Origin: an archaeon
GTDB taxonomy: Archaea; Nanobdellota; Nanobdellia; Pacearchaeales; GW2011-AR1
Assembly: GCA_018693315.1 (NCBI GenBank)
Contig: JABHLR010000007.1
Coordinates: 1-37,855, forward strand
DNA length: 37,855 nt
Direction of reading: 5' to 3'
In this document: positions 8,820 to 18,791 of the stretch, one piece after another
How the letters are laid out: every line of letters starts with the position of its first letter
How positions within the stretch are numbered: the stretch's first letter is position 1
Position numbers and translations under genes: made by a program
The notes under the pieces: generated by a model
Seen by the model: the letters and a program-made list of their open reading frames with translations, nothing else
Databases searched by the model: none
What the model was told of the DNA's origin: nothing

Positions 8820-10163
8820 TCATTTCTTAGCCCAACTATAAATTCCGCCGATCAACAAACCAACAATCGTCAAACCCAATCCAGCAATAACCAATACTGG
8901 CTGGACCTCTCCAACAACTAAAAGATAATAACTAAGCAAACCAATAATCCCAACCAACCCAACAAAGAATCCACTAACCAAGGTTGAACTCTTAATATTC
9001 TTCCTAGCCCACGTCGCGATGACACAAACAGCCAGAACAATAATAAATGACACAAAAATATACGTACTAACAACCAAGTCCTGCATCACAATAGCCAAGA
9101 TAGTAGCAAGAACAGCAAGACCAAAAATAACCTTCCGAATATTCCTAACAGTTTTTTTCTTATCCCAATCAAACCAATCCTGCACAACCGCCGAAGCCCC
9201 CGTAAAAATATAAGTGTCAATCGAACTCATCACCGCCGCAAATAACAAAACAACAGCCAAACCCAACAGCCCAACAGGCAACAAATTAGCAAACCCATAT
9301 ATCAACGCCAAATCCGGATCAATCCCAGGAAACTGACCCTTAACAGTCAAAGCAACAAGAGCAAGCAAGAACCCAAATATAGCATAAACAACAAGCGAAG
9401 ACAAAATACCGTTCCTCAAAGCTTTCTTATTTTTAGCAGAATAAACCCTCTGCCACATATCCGCCGCAGCAAAAGGATAAAACAAACCAATAATAAAAAA
9501 CCCAATTATCGTTCCAATATCAGCCCGAAACACATTCCATTCAGAAACAGGAACAAGAGATCCTTGAAACAATATCAAAGCCAAAACAGCCAGAATAAAA
9601 ATCATCGCAAGATATTGCAAAATATCAGTCTTCGCCACAGCCTTAAATCCACCCATCAAAAGATAAATCAAAACGACAAACATCATAATCACAGCACAAA
9701 TCCAAAACGGCCAGGCAGTAAAAAACACAAAAATCTTCGTTCCAGCAATCAAATTCATAACCAAATAACCAACCATCACAACAATAGTAATCAACGAAGC
9801 AAAACCCGCAGCCTTCTTTCCATAATTATATTTAAAATAATCAGCAAGAGTATAATATCTCCCAGCAGATTCATCTTTCAACTTCATCGCAAAAGGAAGA
9901 AAAATCAACATCCCAATAACCATCCCAATAAAATACCAAATCGCAGAAATCCCCCACAAAAAAACAAGCGCAGTAAAAATCATCATGACACTTCCAGTCT
10001 TACTGGCATTCGTAGTCATCATGGTCGACCAACCACCAAGCCCACGCTTAGCAATCAAAAATTCTTCATCATCCTTCTTCCGCGAAGTAAAATATCCAAT
10101 CAGAATCAATACCAAAAAATACAAACCTACCAGTACAAAGTCAAGGCCAGACAAACTCATCAT
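8820..10163 (-). CDS. Sodium:solute symporter family transporter (SSS)
   Basis: Many-TM protein with GYFTSRKK.DEEFLIAKRGLGGW, MTTNASKTGSVMM, AAVMSSIDTYIFTGA patterns. Confidence 0.88.
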   Translation of the reverse strand: MMSLSGLDFVLVGLYFLVLILIGYFTSRKKDDEEFLIAKRGLGGWSTMMTTNASKTGSVMMIFTALVFLWGISAIWYFIGMVIGMLIFLPFAMKLKDESAGRYYTLADYFKYNYGKKAAGFASLITIVVMVGYLVMNLIAGTKIFVFFTAWPFWICAVIMMFVVLIYLLMGGFKAVAKTDILQYLAMIFILAVLALILFQGSLVPVSEWNVFRADIGTIIGFFIIGLFYPFAAADMWQRVYSAKNKKALRNGILSSLVVYAIFGFLLALVALTVKGQFPGIDPDLALIYGFANLLPVGLLGLAVVLLFAAVMSSIDTYIFTGASAVVQDWFDWDKKKTVRNIRKVIFGLAVLATILAIVMQDLVVSTYIFVSFIIVLAVCVIATWARKNIKSSTLVSGFFVGLVGIIGLLSYYLLVVGEVQPVLVIAGLGLTIVGLLIGGIYSWAKK

Positions 10164-10214
10164 TTTACTTTCTCCATAATAAAAAACCCAAAAATCTCCT
10201 TATACAATTTATAG

Positions 10215-10226
10215 CGACAATTGTCG
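10215..10226. promoter_or_regulatory. Candidate operator palindrome CGACAATTGTCG directly upstream of the symporter TATA-like box (CTATAAATTG, minus strand)
   Basis: Perfect 12-bp palindrome; extended minus-strand sequence ACACGACAATTGTCG shares ACACGACAAT with 10911-10920. Confidence 0.55.
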
Positions 10227-10255
10227 TGTCTTACACGTAAAAACCCAGAATAAAA

Positions 10256-10906
10256 TCAAAGCTCTCTATACACTTCCGGCAAAATCTTTCCCTCTGCCTT
10301 CTTCAAATGAGCCTGATAAGTCGAATAAGAAATCCCCATAATCTCAGCAAGCTTCTCCATCTTCACCTTCTTAGGATAATCATAATACCCATTCTTAATC
10401 GCAATCCCCATCGCCTTCTTCTGCAAATCAGTCAAATCCGGAAGCAACTTCGTAAACGAAATATTCGAAACTTTCTCCTGCCTAAACTTTATCACCTTCG
10501 CACCCAAATACTTTTCAGCAACCTCCAAAACATCTTCCAAAAGTTTCCTCTCAAAACTAGCAAAACTCCAAACATGTTTTTTCTCCCCGGGATGAATAAT
10601 AATCGGACTAATCTGAATAACCTTCGGATGCCAAAAAACCTCAGTAAAAAGCGGCTCCCTCAAAACACCAATCACAAAATCCCCACTCTGCTCATAATTA
10701 ATTATCCAATCCTGCTTCTTCGCATCACGAATAAACGCCCTTTTATTTTTCTCATCCCCAAACAAAAACCCCGTCCCAGTAACATAAACATCACCTTTAT
10801 CCTTATAATGAGAAAGAACATAACTCGCAACCGAAATATTATGCTTCATAGCCAAACTCCCAAACGGCTGCTTCGCGGACTCAACATTCAATTTCAAAAC
10901 CCACAT
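10256..10906 (-). CDS. HTH-10 (bacterio-opsin activator type) transcriptional regulator
   Basis: C-terminal LTDLQKKAMGIAIKNGYYDYPKKVKMEKLAEIMGISYSTYQAHLKKAEGKIL. Confidence 0.88.
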   Translation of the reverse strand: MWVLKLNVESAKQPFGSLAMKHNISVASYVLSHYKDKGDVYVTGTGFLFGDEKNKRAFIRDAKKQDWIINYEQSGDFVIGVLREPLFTEVFWHPKVIQISPIIIHPGEKKHVWSFASFERKLLEDVLEVAEKYLGAKVIKFRQEKVSNISFTKLLPDLTDLQKKAMGIAIKNGYYDYPKKVKMEKLAEIMGISYSTYQAHLKKAEGKILPEVYREL

Positions 10907-10910
10907 GATA

Positions 10911-10928
10911 ACACGACAATAATCGTGT
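10911..10928. promoter_or_regulatory. Candidate operator ACACGACAATAATCGTGT between the TATA-like box and start codon of the HTH-10 gene
   Basis: Inverted repeat ACACGA..TCGTGT; minus-strand TATA-like TTATTTAAA immediately upstream. Confidence 0.55.
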
Positions 10929-10940
10929 TTAAATAATTAC

Positions 10941-11843
10941 CTAAACAAGCCCCAACTTCCCCGCGTTCTCCCAAATCTTATCAGCAACTTCCTTCTCACT
11001 AATTCCCTTAATCCGAGCAATCTCTCCAATAGTCACAGCAACATTAGCCGACTCATTTCTCTCGCCAACAACAGGCGACAAAAACGGCGAATCAGTCTCA
11101 GTCAACAACTGCTCAATCGGAACTATCTCAACCATCATCTGAAAATTCTGCCACCTCTTAATCGCAGGCGCCACACTAAAAAACCAACCATTCTCAACAC
11201 CCCTCTTAATCAAACTCTTCTTCCCGCAAAAACAATGTATCACTATGCCGACCTTGTCCGCATCAGCGGATGCCTTCTGGGCAGGAGGTACACCCTTGGG
11301 TGCTGCAAAACCCATCTCCTCCAAAATCTCAAAACACCTAAGCTCAGCCCCCCTCGAATGAATCACAACCGGCTTATCAATCTTCTTCGCCAACTTCAAA
11401 ACTTTCCTAAAAACTTCCTCCTGCGCAACCTTCATTTCATCAGTCGTATTCTCAACAACCTTAAAATCCAAACCAATCTCGCCAATCGCAACACAATCAT
11501 CCGCATGCTCCTCAATCCACTTAAGCTCATCATCAACATCATAAGCCTCAATTCCCCTTAGATACCCATCTTTGCCCTCCTCAGAGGGTACTTGCGGAGG
11601 CGCGCCAAAATCACTAAACCTATCAGCAATCGCATCAATCGGATACATCCCAAAACTCGCCCTAAAAATATCGTACTTCTCACTCAACTCCAAAACCTTC
11701 CGATTCGTCTCGGGATTCACACCAGAATTCACAACAACCTTAACCCCAGCCTTCTCAGCCCGATCAACAACCGCATCCAAACCCTCCTCAGACTTCTCCC
11801 CTTCCAAATGCGCATGAACATCAATCAATTTCATAAATAACAA
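10941..11843 (-). CDS. TatD family metal-dependent hydrolase
   Basis: MKLIDVHAHLE, AIGEIGLDF, KPVVIHSRGA, IVIHCFCG, LLTETDSPFLSP motifs. Confidence 0.93.
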   Translation of the reverse strand: MLFMKLIDVHAHLEGEKSEEGLDAVVDRAEKAGVKVVVNSGVNPETNRKVLELSEKYDIFRASFGMYPIDAIADRFSDFGAPPQVPSEEGKDGYLRGIEAYDVDDELKWIEEHADDCVAIGEIGLDFKVVENTTDEMKVAQEEVFRKVLKLAKKIDKPVVIHSRGAELRCFEILEEMGFAAPKGVPPAQKASADADKVGIVIHCFCGKKSLIKRGVENGWFFSVAPAIKRWQNFQMMVEIVPIEQLLTETDSPFLSPVVGERNESANVAVTIGEIARIKGISEKEVADKIWENAGKLGLV

Positions 11844-11876
11844 AACAATTCACCAATTAAAAACTTAACTTTCAAA

Positions 11877-12515
11877 CTACAAAGAATCAAAATATTCTCT
11901 CAAGGGCTCAAGCGCAATCTTCGACCACTCTTCAACAACAGAATCCGGAGAACCACAAACCTCTTCCAACTCTTCCATCGTCATAAACCTCCCATCATCG
12001 GCCTCCAAATCCTTCGGCCTCACAATCACAGAATCCGTCTCCACGATATACAAAACCCCAAAATGAACTTTCCCAACATCATTCGAATCATCATTGATAT
12101 ATCCTAGAACCCTCGGACTCACGCCCCCATCCATCTCAATTTCTTCCTCAATTTCCCTCAAAACACTTCCATGAATCGGATTCTCCACATCCACCTCCTC
12201 AATATGTCCACCAACTCCCCATGACCACTTACCCTGAAGCCGCTTCTCATGATAATTCTCACCCTTAACAGACCTCCGATAAACAAAAACTTTCCTCAAC
12301 GCCGGATTAACAATAATCGCATAACCTATCGGCTGCTTGTGCGTCGGATCACACTCCGCAATTCCCCTCTTCAAATACTTACAATTCTCCAAAATCCTTA
12401 ACTCAAAATCAATATGAGTCCAAACCTTAAACCCCTCAAAAAAATCTTCTCCAAAAAGCGCCTCACGATCAATCACCATTATTTTCTGTTCAGGATCCAT
12501 ACAAACAAAACTCAC
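11877..12515 (-). CDS. NUDIX hydrolase
   Basis: GGHIEEVDVENPIHGSVLREIEEEIEMDGG, a Nudix box variant. Confidence 0.9.
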   Translation of the reverse strand: MSFVCMDPEQKIMVIDREALFGEDFFEGFKVWTHIDFELRILENCKYLKRGIAECDPTHKQPIGYAIIVNPALRKVFVYRRSVKGENYHEKRLQGKWSWGVGGHIEEVDVENPIHGSVLREIEEEIEMDGGVSPRVLGYINDDSNDVGKVHFGVLYIVETDSVIVRPKDLEADDGRFMTMEELEEVCGSPDSVVEEWSKIALEPLREYFDSL

Positions 12516-12541
12516 TCACATTTTATAAAGATTTAGATAAT

Positions 12542-13057
12542 CTACCGTCGAATTTCCTTACCATCAACAACCAACGTCGAAGGCCGCCCATCCAACTCAC
12601 CAACACCAATCACGATATCAACCTTATCAATCAGGTCATGATCAATATCACTAATCTTCACCGCAAAGGGCTCTCCCGCAAAATTAACTGAAGTCGTAAT
12701 AAACGGAACCTCCGCCTTCTCAACCAACTCAGTAAACTCACAATCTGGAATCCTAACGCCCAAAGAATCATTCGAAGAAATATCCTTCAAAAACTCCGGG
12801 TCCTTCTTCTTCAAAATCAAAGTAAACGGCCCAGGCAAATATTTTTCCAACAACTCATCATCTACAACACAATGCTCCTTAATCCAATCAACCGACGGCG
12901 CAACCACACTCATCGGCTTATCCTTATCTCTATACTTAAGATTCTTAATCATCTCAACAGATTCCAAATTCGTCGCGTCACAACCCAAGCCATAAATAGT
13001 ATCGGTCGGGTAGATAAAAACCGCCCCATGCTTGATATCATCAACAAAATCCATCAA
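12542..13057 (-). CDS. Sua5/YciO/YrdC threonylcarbamoyl-AMP synthase family protein
   Basis: GAVFIYPTDTIYGLGCDATN, YRDKDKPMSVV, LPGPFTLIL, GVRIPD, PFITTSVNFAGEP, GRPSTLVV. Confidence 0.93.
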   Translation of the reverse strand: MMDFVDDIKHGAVFIYPTDTIYGLGCDATNLESVEMIKNLKYRDKDKPMSVVAPSVDWIKEHCVVDDELLEKYLPGPFTLILKKKDPEFLKDISSNDSLGVRIPDCEFTELVEKAEVPFITTSVNFAGEPFAVKISDIDHDLIDKVDIVIGVGELDGRPSTLVVDGKEIRR

Positions 13058-13087
13058 GTTTAATAATACTCCAACCTTAAAAAACTT

Positions 13088-13306
13088 ATGATAGAATATT
13101 TAACTCTAATCCTAGCAATCCCACTCGGCCTCGCGCTAGCAAACATAACCAAAGATGAAAAACAAATTTATTCCAAACCCCCCTACTTCCCAGTCATCCT
13201 CTGGGTCCTGGCAATCGCCGCAGCAATATTATTTTCCCTAAACAAAACCGTCGCCCTAACGCTAACATTCATTTTTATCACAACACTCGTCTGGCAAAAA
13301 GCATAA
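13088..13306 (+). CDS. Small membrane protein (2-3 TM)
   Basis: 72 aa hydrophobic ORF divergent from the Sua5-like gene. Confidence 0.65.
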   Translation: MIEYLTLILAIPLGLALANITKDEKQIYSKPPYFPVILWVLAIAAAILFSLNKTVALTLTFIFITTLVWQKA

Positions 13307-13336
13307 TCTTAAAACACTAAATCTACTCCTTAAATC

Positions 13337-13483
13337 ATGAAACAAAAATTTTGTCCAAAATGCAAATCAACAAACATAGAACTAGATCCGACAGCAATGC
13401 AAGCGGCAACGGCAGTCCCACAAACGCATAAATGTCAAAAATGCGGATTCGAATCAATCGCATTTCCGGAGAAAAAAGAATGA
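13337..13483 (+). CDS. Small zinc-ribbon protein (48 aa), absent from the ORF track
   Basis: MKQKFCPKCKSTNIELDPTAMQAATAVPQTHKCQKCGFESIAFPEKKE; two CPxCG-like knuckles; stop overlaps next ATG. Confidence 0.75.
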   Translation: MKQKFCPKCKSTNIELDPTAMQAATAVPQTHKCQKCGFESIAFPEKKE

Positions 13484-14193
13484 CACTAAACCTAATCGGA
13501 ACAGGACTAAACGCAAGCTCAATATCAGTCGCAGCCCTCGAAGCAATCAAATCCTCCGACAAAGTCTACCTGGAAAACTACACTGTAAATTTCCCCTACC
13601 AAATCAAAGACCTAGAAAAATCCTACGGCGTAAAAATCATAGAACTCGAAAGATCAAAAGTAGAAGACGAATCAATCCTTAAAGAAGCAAAAGAAAAAAA
13701 CATATCACTCCTAGTCTACGGAGACTCACTATCAGCAACAACCCACATCCAACTAATCCTCGAAGCAAAAAAGCAAAAAATCCCACACAAAGTTTTCCAC
13801 AACGCATCAATCATGACCGCCATCGCAGAAACAGGATTACAACTTTACAAATTCGGGAAAACAGCCTCGATGCCAAACTGGGCAGAACACACAAACAAGC
13901 CAACATCATTCGCAAACTATATCAAAGAAAACCAATCCATCAAAGCACACACCTTAATCTTAACAGACATCGGACTAGAAATAAAAGAGGCGATCGAACA
14001 ACTCCAAGAAGCAACAAAGGATCTTCCAGATAAAATTATAGCAATTTCAAATGCTGGAACACCAAATCAGAAAATATTCCATGACACACCAGACAATCTC
14101 AAAAACGAAAAAGTTAAAATGCCATTTGCATTAATAATTCCAACAGAACTCCACTTCATAGAAGAGGAAGCAATACAAGAGATGACAAAATGA
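13480..14193 (+). CDS. dphB: Diphthine synthase (Dph5/DphB family)
   Basis: MTLNLIGTGLNASSISVAALEAIKSSDKVYLENYT, YGDSLSATTH, HNASIMTAIAETGLQLYKFGKTASMP; start placed at the ATGA overlap rather than upstream ATG 13432. Confidence 0.92.
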   Translation: MTLNLIGTGLNASSISVAALEAIKSSDKVYLENYTVNFPYQIKDLEKSYGVKIIELERSKVEDESILKEAKEKNISLLVYGDSLSATTHIQLILEAKKQKIPHKVFHNASIMTAIAETGLQLYKFGKTASMPNWAEHTNKPTSFANYIKENQSIKAHTLILTDIGLEIKEAIEQLQEATKDLPDKIIAISNAGTPNQKIFHDTPDNLKNEKVKMPFALIIPTELHFIEEEAIQEMTK

Positions 14194-14678
14194 TAAACTC
14201 AATCATAACAATAATATTGGCAATAATCATATTCTGGCTTCTAAGCGCCATCATAGTCCCGTTATTAACAATCCCCAACTTCACAGAATTCAAAGGGAAA
14301 GTCCAAAGAACAAAAAAAATAAAGACACTAGCAAACAAACTAAAAGCTAAATCAAAAAAACAAACTCTAGAAAACGTATTTAAATTTGTAACAAAAAAAT
14401 ACACCAGCTACGAAGACCAGATGCAACTAGCGATAGTCCCAAAATGGTTCTATAACAATCCAGAAAAACTTCTCAAAAAATCCCAGTTCCTACCATGTTG
14501 CGTACAAAACCTAATTGTCAGAACCATACTTGTCAATACCGGACAATTCAAAAACTCCGACATAAAATCAATGGCTATGATAACAAAAAAAATCACCGCC
14601 CACCAATATCTAACCGTAAAGATTGACAACCAGAAATACAAAGTCGACGCATATTTCAGAATCCTAAAAAAGATTTGA
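14190..14678 (+). CDS. N-terminally TM-anchored protein, possible transglutaminase-like thiol enzyme
   Basis: N-terminal TM helix; FLPCCVQNLIVRTILVNTG ... AHQYLTVKIDNQKYKVDAYF gives a C...H...D order. Confidence 0.6.
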   Translation: MINSIITIILAIIIFWLLSAIIVPLLTIPNFTEFKGKVQRTKKIKTLANKLKAKSKKQTLENVFKFVTKKYTSYEDQMQLAIVPKWFYNNPEKLLKKSQFLPCCVQNLIVRTILVNTGQFKNSDIKSMAMITKKITAHQYLTVKIDNQKYKVDAYFRILKKI

Positions 14679-14721
14679 CTCCACTAGTCACATTTAAAAA
14701 TTAAACAACCATCATCATATC

Positions 14722-17556
14722 ATGGCAGACATTAAAGACATCGAGAAAGAAATCCTAACATTTTGGAAAAAGAATAAGACATTTGAAAAATCACTAAAAA
14801 AAACTAAAAAAGGAAAACCCTATATTTTCTACGACGGACCACCATTCGCAACAGGATTACCACACTACGGACACCTTCTGGTTTCAACAATAAAAGACGT
14901 GTTCCCAAGATTCTTCACAATGCAAGGTCGATACGTAAAACGAAACTGGGGCTGGGATTGCCACGGACTACCAATCGAAAACATCGCAGAAAAAGATCTG
15001 GGCATAAACTCAAAAGACGAAATCGAAAAAATGGGTATAAAAAAATTCAATGCTCATTGCAGAAGCAAAGTAATGACCTATGCAAACGAATGGGAATCAT
15101 ACATCGACAGAATCGGACGATGGGTCGACTTCAAACAAGGCTACAAAACAATGGACACAAACTACATCGAATCAGTCTGGTGGGCATTCAAACAGCTCTA
15201 CGAAAAAGGTTACTTATACGAAGGCGAAAAAATCCTAATGTACTGTCCCAGATGTTCAACCCCTCTAGCAAAATCCGAAATCTCCATGGACAACTCATAC
15301 AAAATCGTAAAAGACCTAACAGTAACAGTAAAATTCAAAATGCTCGACGAAGAAAACACATACGCAATCGCATGGACAACAACACCATGGACGCTTCCTA
15401 GCAACTTAGCACTAACAGTAAACCCAAAACTAACATACGCCTTCGCAAAAGACAAGTCCGACGGCAACACATACGTCCTAGCAAAAGAACTACTCCACAC
15501 ATTCTACAAATCCGAAAACGAATACACAATCACAAAAGAAGTAAAAGGAAAAGAACTCGAGGGCAGAAAATACGAACCACTCTACCCCTACTTCAAAGAC
15601 AATCCAAATTCATTTCAATTCATCTTAGGAGATTTCGTAACAGCCGAAGACGGAACAGGAATTGTTCACACCGCACCAGCATTCGGAGAAGAAGATAATG
15701 CCGTATGCAGAAAATACAAAATCCCAATGGTACAACCTGTAGACGAAAGCGGGAAATTCACAAAAGAAGTAACAGACTACGCCGGAAAATTCATACACGA
15801 CATAAACGACCAAATCGCAATCGACTTAAAAAAATCAGGCCAAGCAATCATGACAAGAAAAATGGACCACGAATATCCATTCTGCTACCGATGCGACACA
15901 AAATTAATGTACCGAGCACTCCCTGCCTGGTTCGTCGACATCCAAAAAGTAAAGGCCAAACTTCTAAAACTAAACCTCAAAATAAACTGGTTCCCAGACT
16001 ACCTCAAAGAAGGCCGAATGCAACATAACATCTCAACCGCACCAGACTGGAACATTACGCGAAACAGATACTGGGCAACAGCAATCCCAATCTGGAAATC
16101 CGCATCAGGTAAAATAAAAGTCGTCGGCTCAATCGAAGAACTAGAAAAATTAAGCAAACAAAAAATCACAGACCTCCACAAAGATTGCCTCGATCCAGTA
16201 AAATTCAAAATCGACGGGGAAGAATATACAAGAATCCCTGAAGTCTTAGATTGCTGGTTCGAATCAGGCTCGATGACATTCGCACAGTTCCATTACCCAT
16301 TCGAAAACAAAGATTACTTCGATAAGCATTTCCCAGCACAATTCGTCACAGAATACATCGGCCAAACACGAGCATGGTTCTATTACATGATGTCATTATC
16401 CGCAATCCTCTTCGACAAAATCCCATTCGAAAACGTCTTAACAACCGGAACTATAATGGCAGAAGATGGACAAAAAATGTCAAAATCACTAAAGAATTAC
16501 CCAGACCCATTAGAAGTCGTCGACAAATACGGAGCAGACACACTAAGATTCTACTTATTACAATCTCCAGTAATGAGCGCAGAGAACACAAATTTCTCAG
16601 AAAAGGGGTTAGTTGAAACCTACAAAAAAATCACAGTCCTCCTATACAACGTCTCAAACTTCTATCAAGACTACCAGCAAAAAGGCGACGAAGATTACAA
16701 AAAATCAAACAACATAATGGACAAATGGATAATCTCACGAACCGAAGATCTAAATCAAGTGATCCAAAAAAATCTAGAAGAATACAACACCGTAAAGGCA
16801 TGCGCCTTCGCAAAAAAATACATCGACGATTTGTCAACATGGTACGTCAGAAATTCACGAGACCGATTCAACGACAATGATACCACCGCAAGAAAAACAC
16901 TAAGATATGTCCTAGAAAAACTAACAAAAACCCTAGCCCCACTAATTCCATTCGTCACAGAAAAAATCTACCAAGACATGAACGGGAAAACAAAATCAGT
17001 TCACCTAGAAGACTATCCAAAAGCAAATACAAAAGCAATCGACGAAAAACTAACAGGACAAATGTTAGCAACAAGAAACATAGTTTCAAGCGCACTAAAA
17101 GAAAGAGACCGGGCACACATTGGAATTAAATGGCCACTCGCAAAAGCAACAGTTTTAGGGGATATGTTCAAAGTAAAAGAAGAGCTCCAAGATATTATAA
17201 AAGAAGAACTTAATATAAAGAAACTAGAATACAAACCACATTCAGAACAATCCATCCACCCAACGGTAATCTTAGACACAACCCAAACTCCAGAACTAGA
17301 AGCCGAGGGTTTCGCAAGAGAAATCTCAAGGAAAGTTCAAGCAACACGAAAGAAAGCAGGCCTAGTAAAATCAGACTCAATCGAATTAGAAATATCAGGA
17401 GACATAAAAGAGAAACTGGACTCTCAATTAGACTTCATCAAAGAAAGAGTCGGCGCAAAACAAATATCACTAGACAAATCTGGCAAAAACTTTAGTCACT
17501 CTGAAGAGGGAAAAATCAAAGACAAATCATTCTTTATACAATTCAATAAAATCTAA
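14722..17556 (+). CDS. ileS: Isoleucyl-tRNA synthetase
   Basis: PFATGLPHYGHLL (HIGH), NWGWDCHGLPIE, DGQKMSKSLKNYPDP (KMSKS), GADTLRFYLL. Confidence 0.96.
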   Translation: MADIKDIEKEILTFWKKNKTFEKSLKKTKKGKPYIFYDGPPFATGLPHYGHLLVSTIKDVFPRFFTMQGRYVKRNWGWDCHGLPIENIAEKDLGINSKDEIEKMGIKKFNAHCRSKVMTYANEWESYIDRIGRWVDFKQGYKTMDTNYIESVWWAFKQLYEKGYLYEGEKILMYCPRCSTPLAKSEISMDNSYKIVKDLTVTVKFKMLDEENTYAIAWTTTPWTLPSNLALTVNPKLTYAFAKDKSDGNTYVLAKELLHTFYKSENEYTITKEVKGKELEGRKYEPLYPYFKDNPNSFQFILGDFVTAEDGTGIVHTAPAFGEEDNAVCRKYKIPMVQPVDESGKFTKEVTDYAGKFIHDINDQIAIDLKKSGQAIMTRKMDHEYPFCYRCDTKLMYRALPAWFVDIQKVKAKLLKLNLKINWFPDYLKEGRMQHNISTAPDWNITRNRYWATAIPIWKSASGKIKVVGSIEELEKLSKQKITDLHKDCLDPVKFKIDGEEYTRIPEVLDCWFESGSMTFAQFHYPFENKDYFDKHFPAQFVTEYIGQTRAWFYYMMSLSAILFDKIPFENVLTTGTIMAEDGQKMSKSLKNYPDPLEVVDKYGADTLRFYLLQSPVMSAENTNFSEKGLVETYKKITVLLYNVSNFYQDYQQKGDEDYKKSNNIMDKWIISRTEDLNQVIQKNLEEYNTVKACAFAKKYIDDLSTWYVRNSRDRFNDNDTTARKTLRYVLEKLTKTLAPLIPFVTEKIYQDMNGKTKSVHLEDYPKANTKAIDEKLTGQMLATRNIVSSALKERDRAHIGIKWPLAKATVLGDMFKVKEELQDIIKEELNIKKLEYKPHSEQSIHPTVILDTTQTPELEAEGFAREISRKVQATRKKAGLVKSDSIELEISGDIKEKLDSQLDFIKERVGAKQISLDKSGKNFSHSEEGKIKDKSFFIQFNKI

Positions 17557-17641
17557 TCACCGTCGATAAAACCTGTTTTCACCCCTCAATACCCAGACAA
17601 CTCAAAGAAACATTTAAATACTAAATCTAACTAGAACAACT

Positions 17642-18448
17642 ATGATAGTCAAAGAGGAATTTTTAAGTCGGCTCCGAAAAATATTCGATTTAAATCTTTA
17701 TGAAGTAAAAGTATGGACAGCTTTACTCTCGAGGGGAACTTCAACAGCAGGTGAATTATCATCAATCTCCGACGTCCCAAGATCACGAACATACGACATC
17801 TTAGAATCCCTAGAAAAGAAAGGCTTCATCGTTATGAAATTAGGAAAACCAATCAAGTTCGTAGCACTAAAACCAGAAGAAGTAATCGAACGAGTAAAGA
17901 AAAATCTTCTAACTAACGCAAAAGAAAAATCCAAACGATTAGAAAAGCTAAAGGGGGACGACGTACTAGAAGAACTAAGCGGACTATTCTCAGACGGAAT
18001 CAAATACATCGAACCAACAGATCTATCTGGCGCACTAAAAGGTCGACAAAACATTTACAATCATCTTGACATGCTAGTCAGAGAAGCACAAAAAACAATC
18101 ACACTAGTAACAACAGCAGATGGACTAAGCAGAAAGCTAGAAGTTCTATTACCATCTCTAGAAAAAGCAAAGAAAAGAGGAGTAATAATTAGAATCGCAG
18201 CACCAATAACTCCAGAAAACAAACAGGTAGCATCCGACTTCGCAAAAGTAGCAGAAGTAAGAGATGTTAAAGATCTACGAGCAAGGTTTATGTTAATCGA
18301 TAGCGAACAACTAATGTTCATGCTTCTAAACGACGAAGAAGTCCACCCAACATACGACGTAGGTGTCTGGTTAAACACAGAATTCTTCGCACAAGCACTA
18401 GAAAGTCTTTTCGAAATCGCTTGGAAAAACTTCAAACCAGTTAAGTAA
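17642..18448 (+). CDS. TrmB family transcriptional regulator
   Basis: LNLYEVKVWTALLSRGTSTAGELSSISDVPRSRTYDILESLEKKGFI wHTH plus C-terminal sensor-like domain. Confidence 0.9.
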   Translation: MIVKEEFLSRLRKIFDLNLYEVKVWTALLSRGTSTAGELSSISDVPRSRTYDILESLEKKGFIVMKLGKPIKFVALKPEEVIERVKKNLLTNAKEKSKRLEKLKGDDVLEELSGLFSDGIKYIEPTDLSGALKGRQNIYNHLDMLVREAQKTITLVTTADGLSRKLEVLLPSLEKAKKRGVIIRIAAPITPENKQVASDFAKVAEVRDVKDLRARFMLIDSEQLMFMLLNDEEVHPTYDVGVWLNTEFFAQALESLFEIAWKNFKPVK

Positions 18449-18456
18449 AAATTATT

Positions 18457-18759
18457 CTAATTCTGAGAATGACCATTAAGACAACCCATAACAAGAGCTC
18501 CATTCTCAGCATCAATTAAGGCATCGGTATAATGTATCTGCGCAAAAAGAGTTTCGCGTTTAATCCCTATTTCTTTTGGGCTCAAACACCTATCCCAAAA
18601 ACCCTCTGAATACCTCCACCCTCGACAATCCTCATCTAAAGATACCAACCCCAATAACTCATGATTTGGATACTTCTTACGTAAAGCAACATATGCATCT
18701 ACCATCATTTCTCCTACCACCTGACGATCCTCAGTACAATCTGCCATAATATAATCCAC
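18457..18759 (-). CDS. Hypothetical protein (100 aa)
   Basis: ORF in an otherwise empty slot with TATA-like sequence upstream; no family recognised. Confidence 0.6.
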   Translation of the reverse strand: MDYIMADCTEDRQVVGEMMVDAYVALRKKYPNHELLGLVSLDEDCRGWRYSEGFWDRCLSPKEIGIKRETLFAQIHYTDALIDAENGALVMGCLNGHSQN

Positions 18760-18791
18760 AACTAATCCTTTTTAAAAATTTATATCCTCAA

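Noticed and set aside
9564-10214. 216-aa + strand ORF antisense to the symporter
   Set aside because: Low-complexity composition (N/H/K/S-rich) expected from the G-poor + strand; symporter on the minus strand is well supported.
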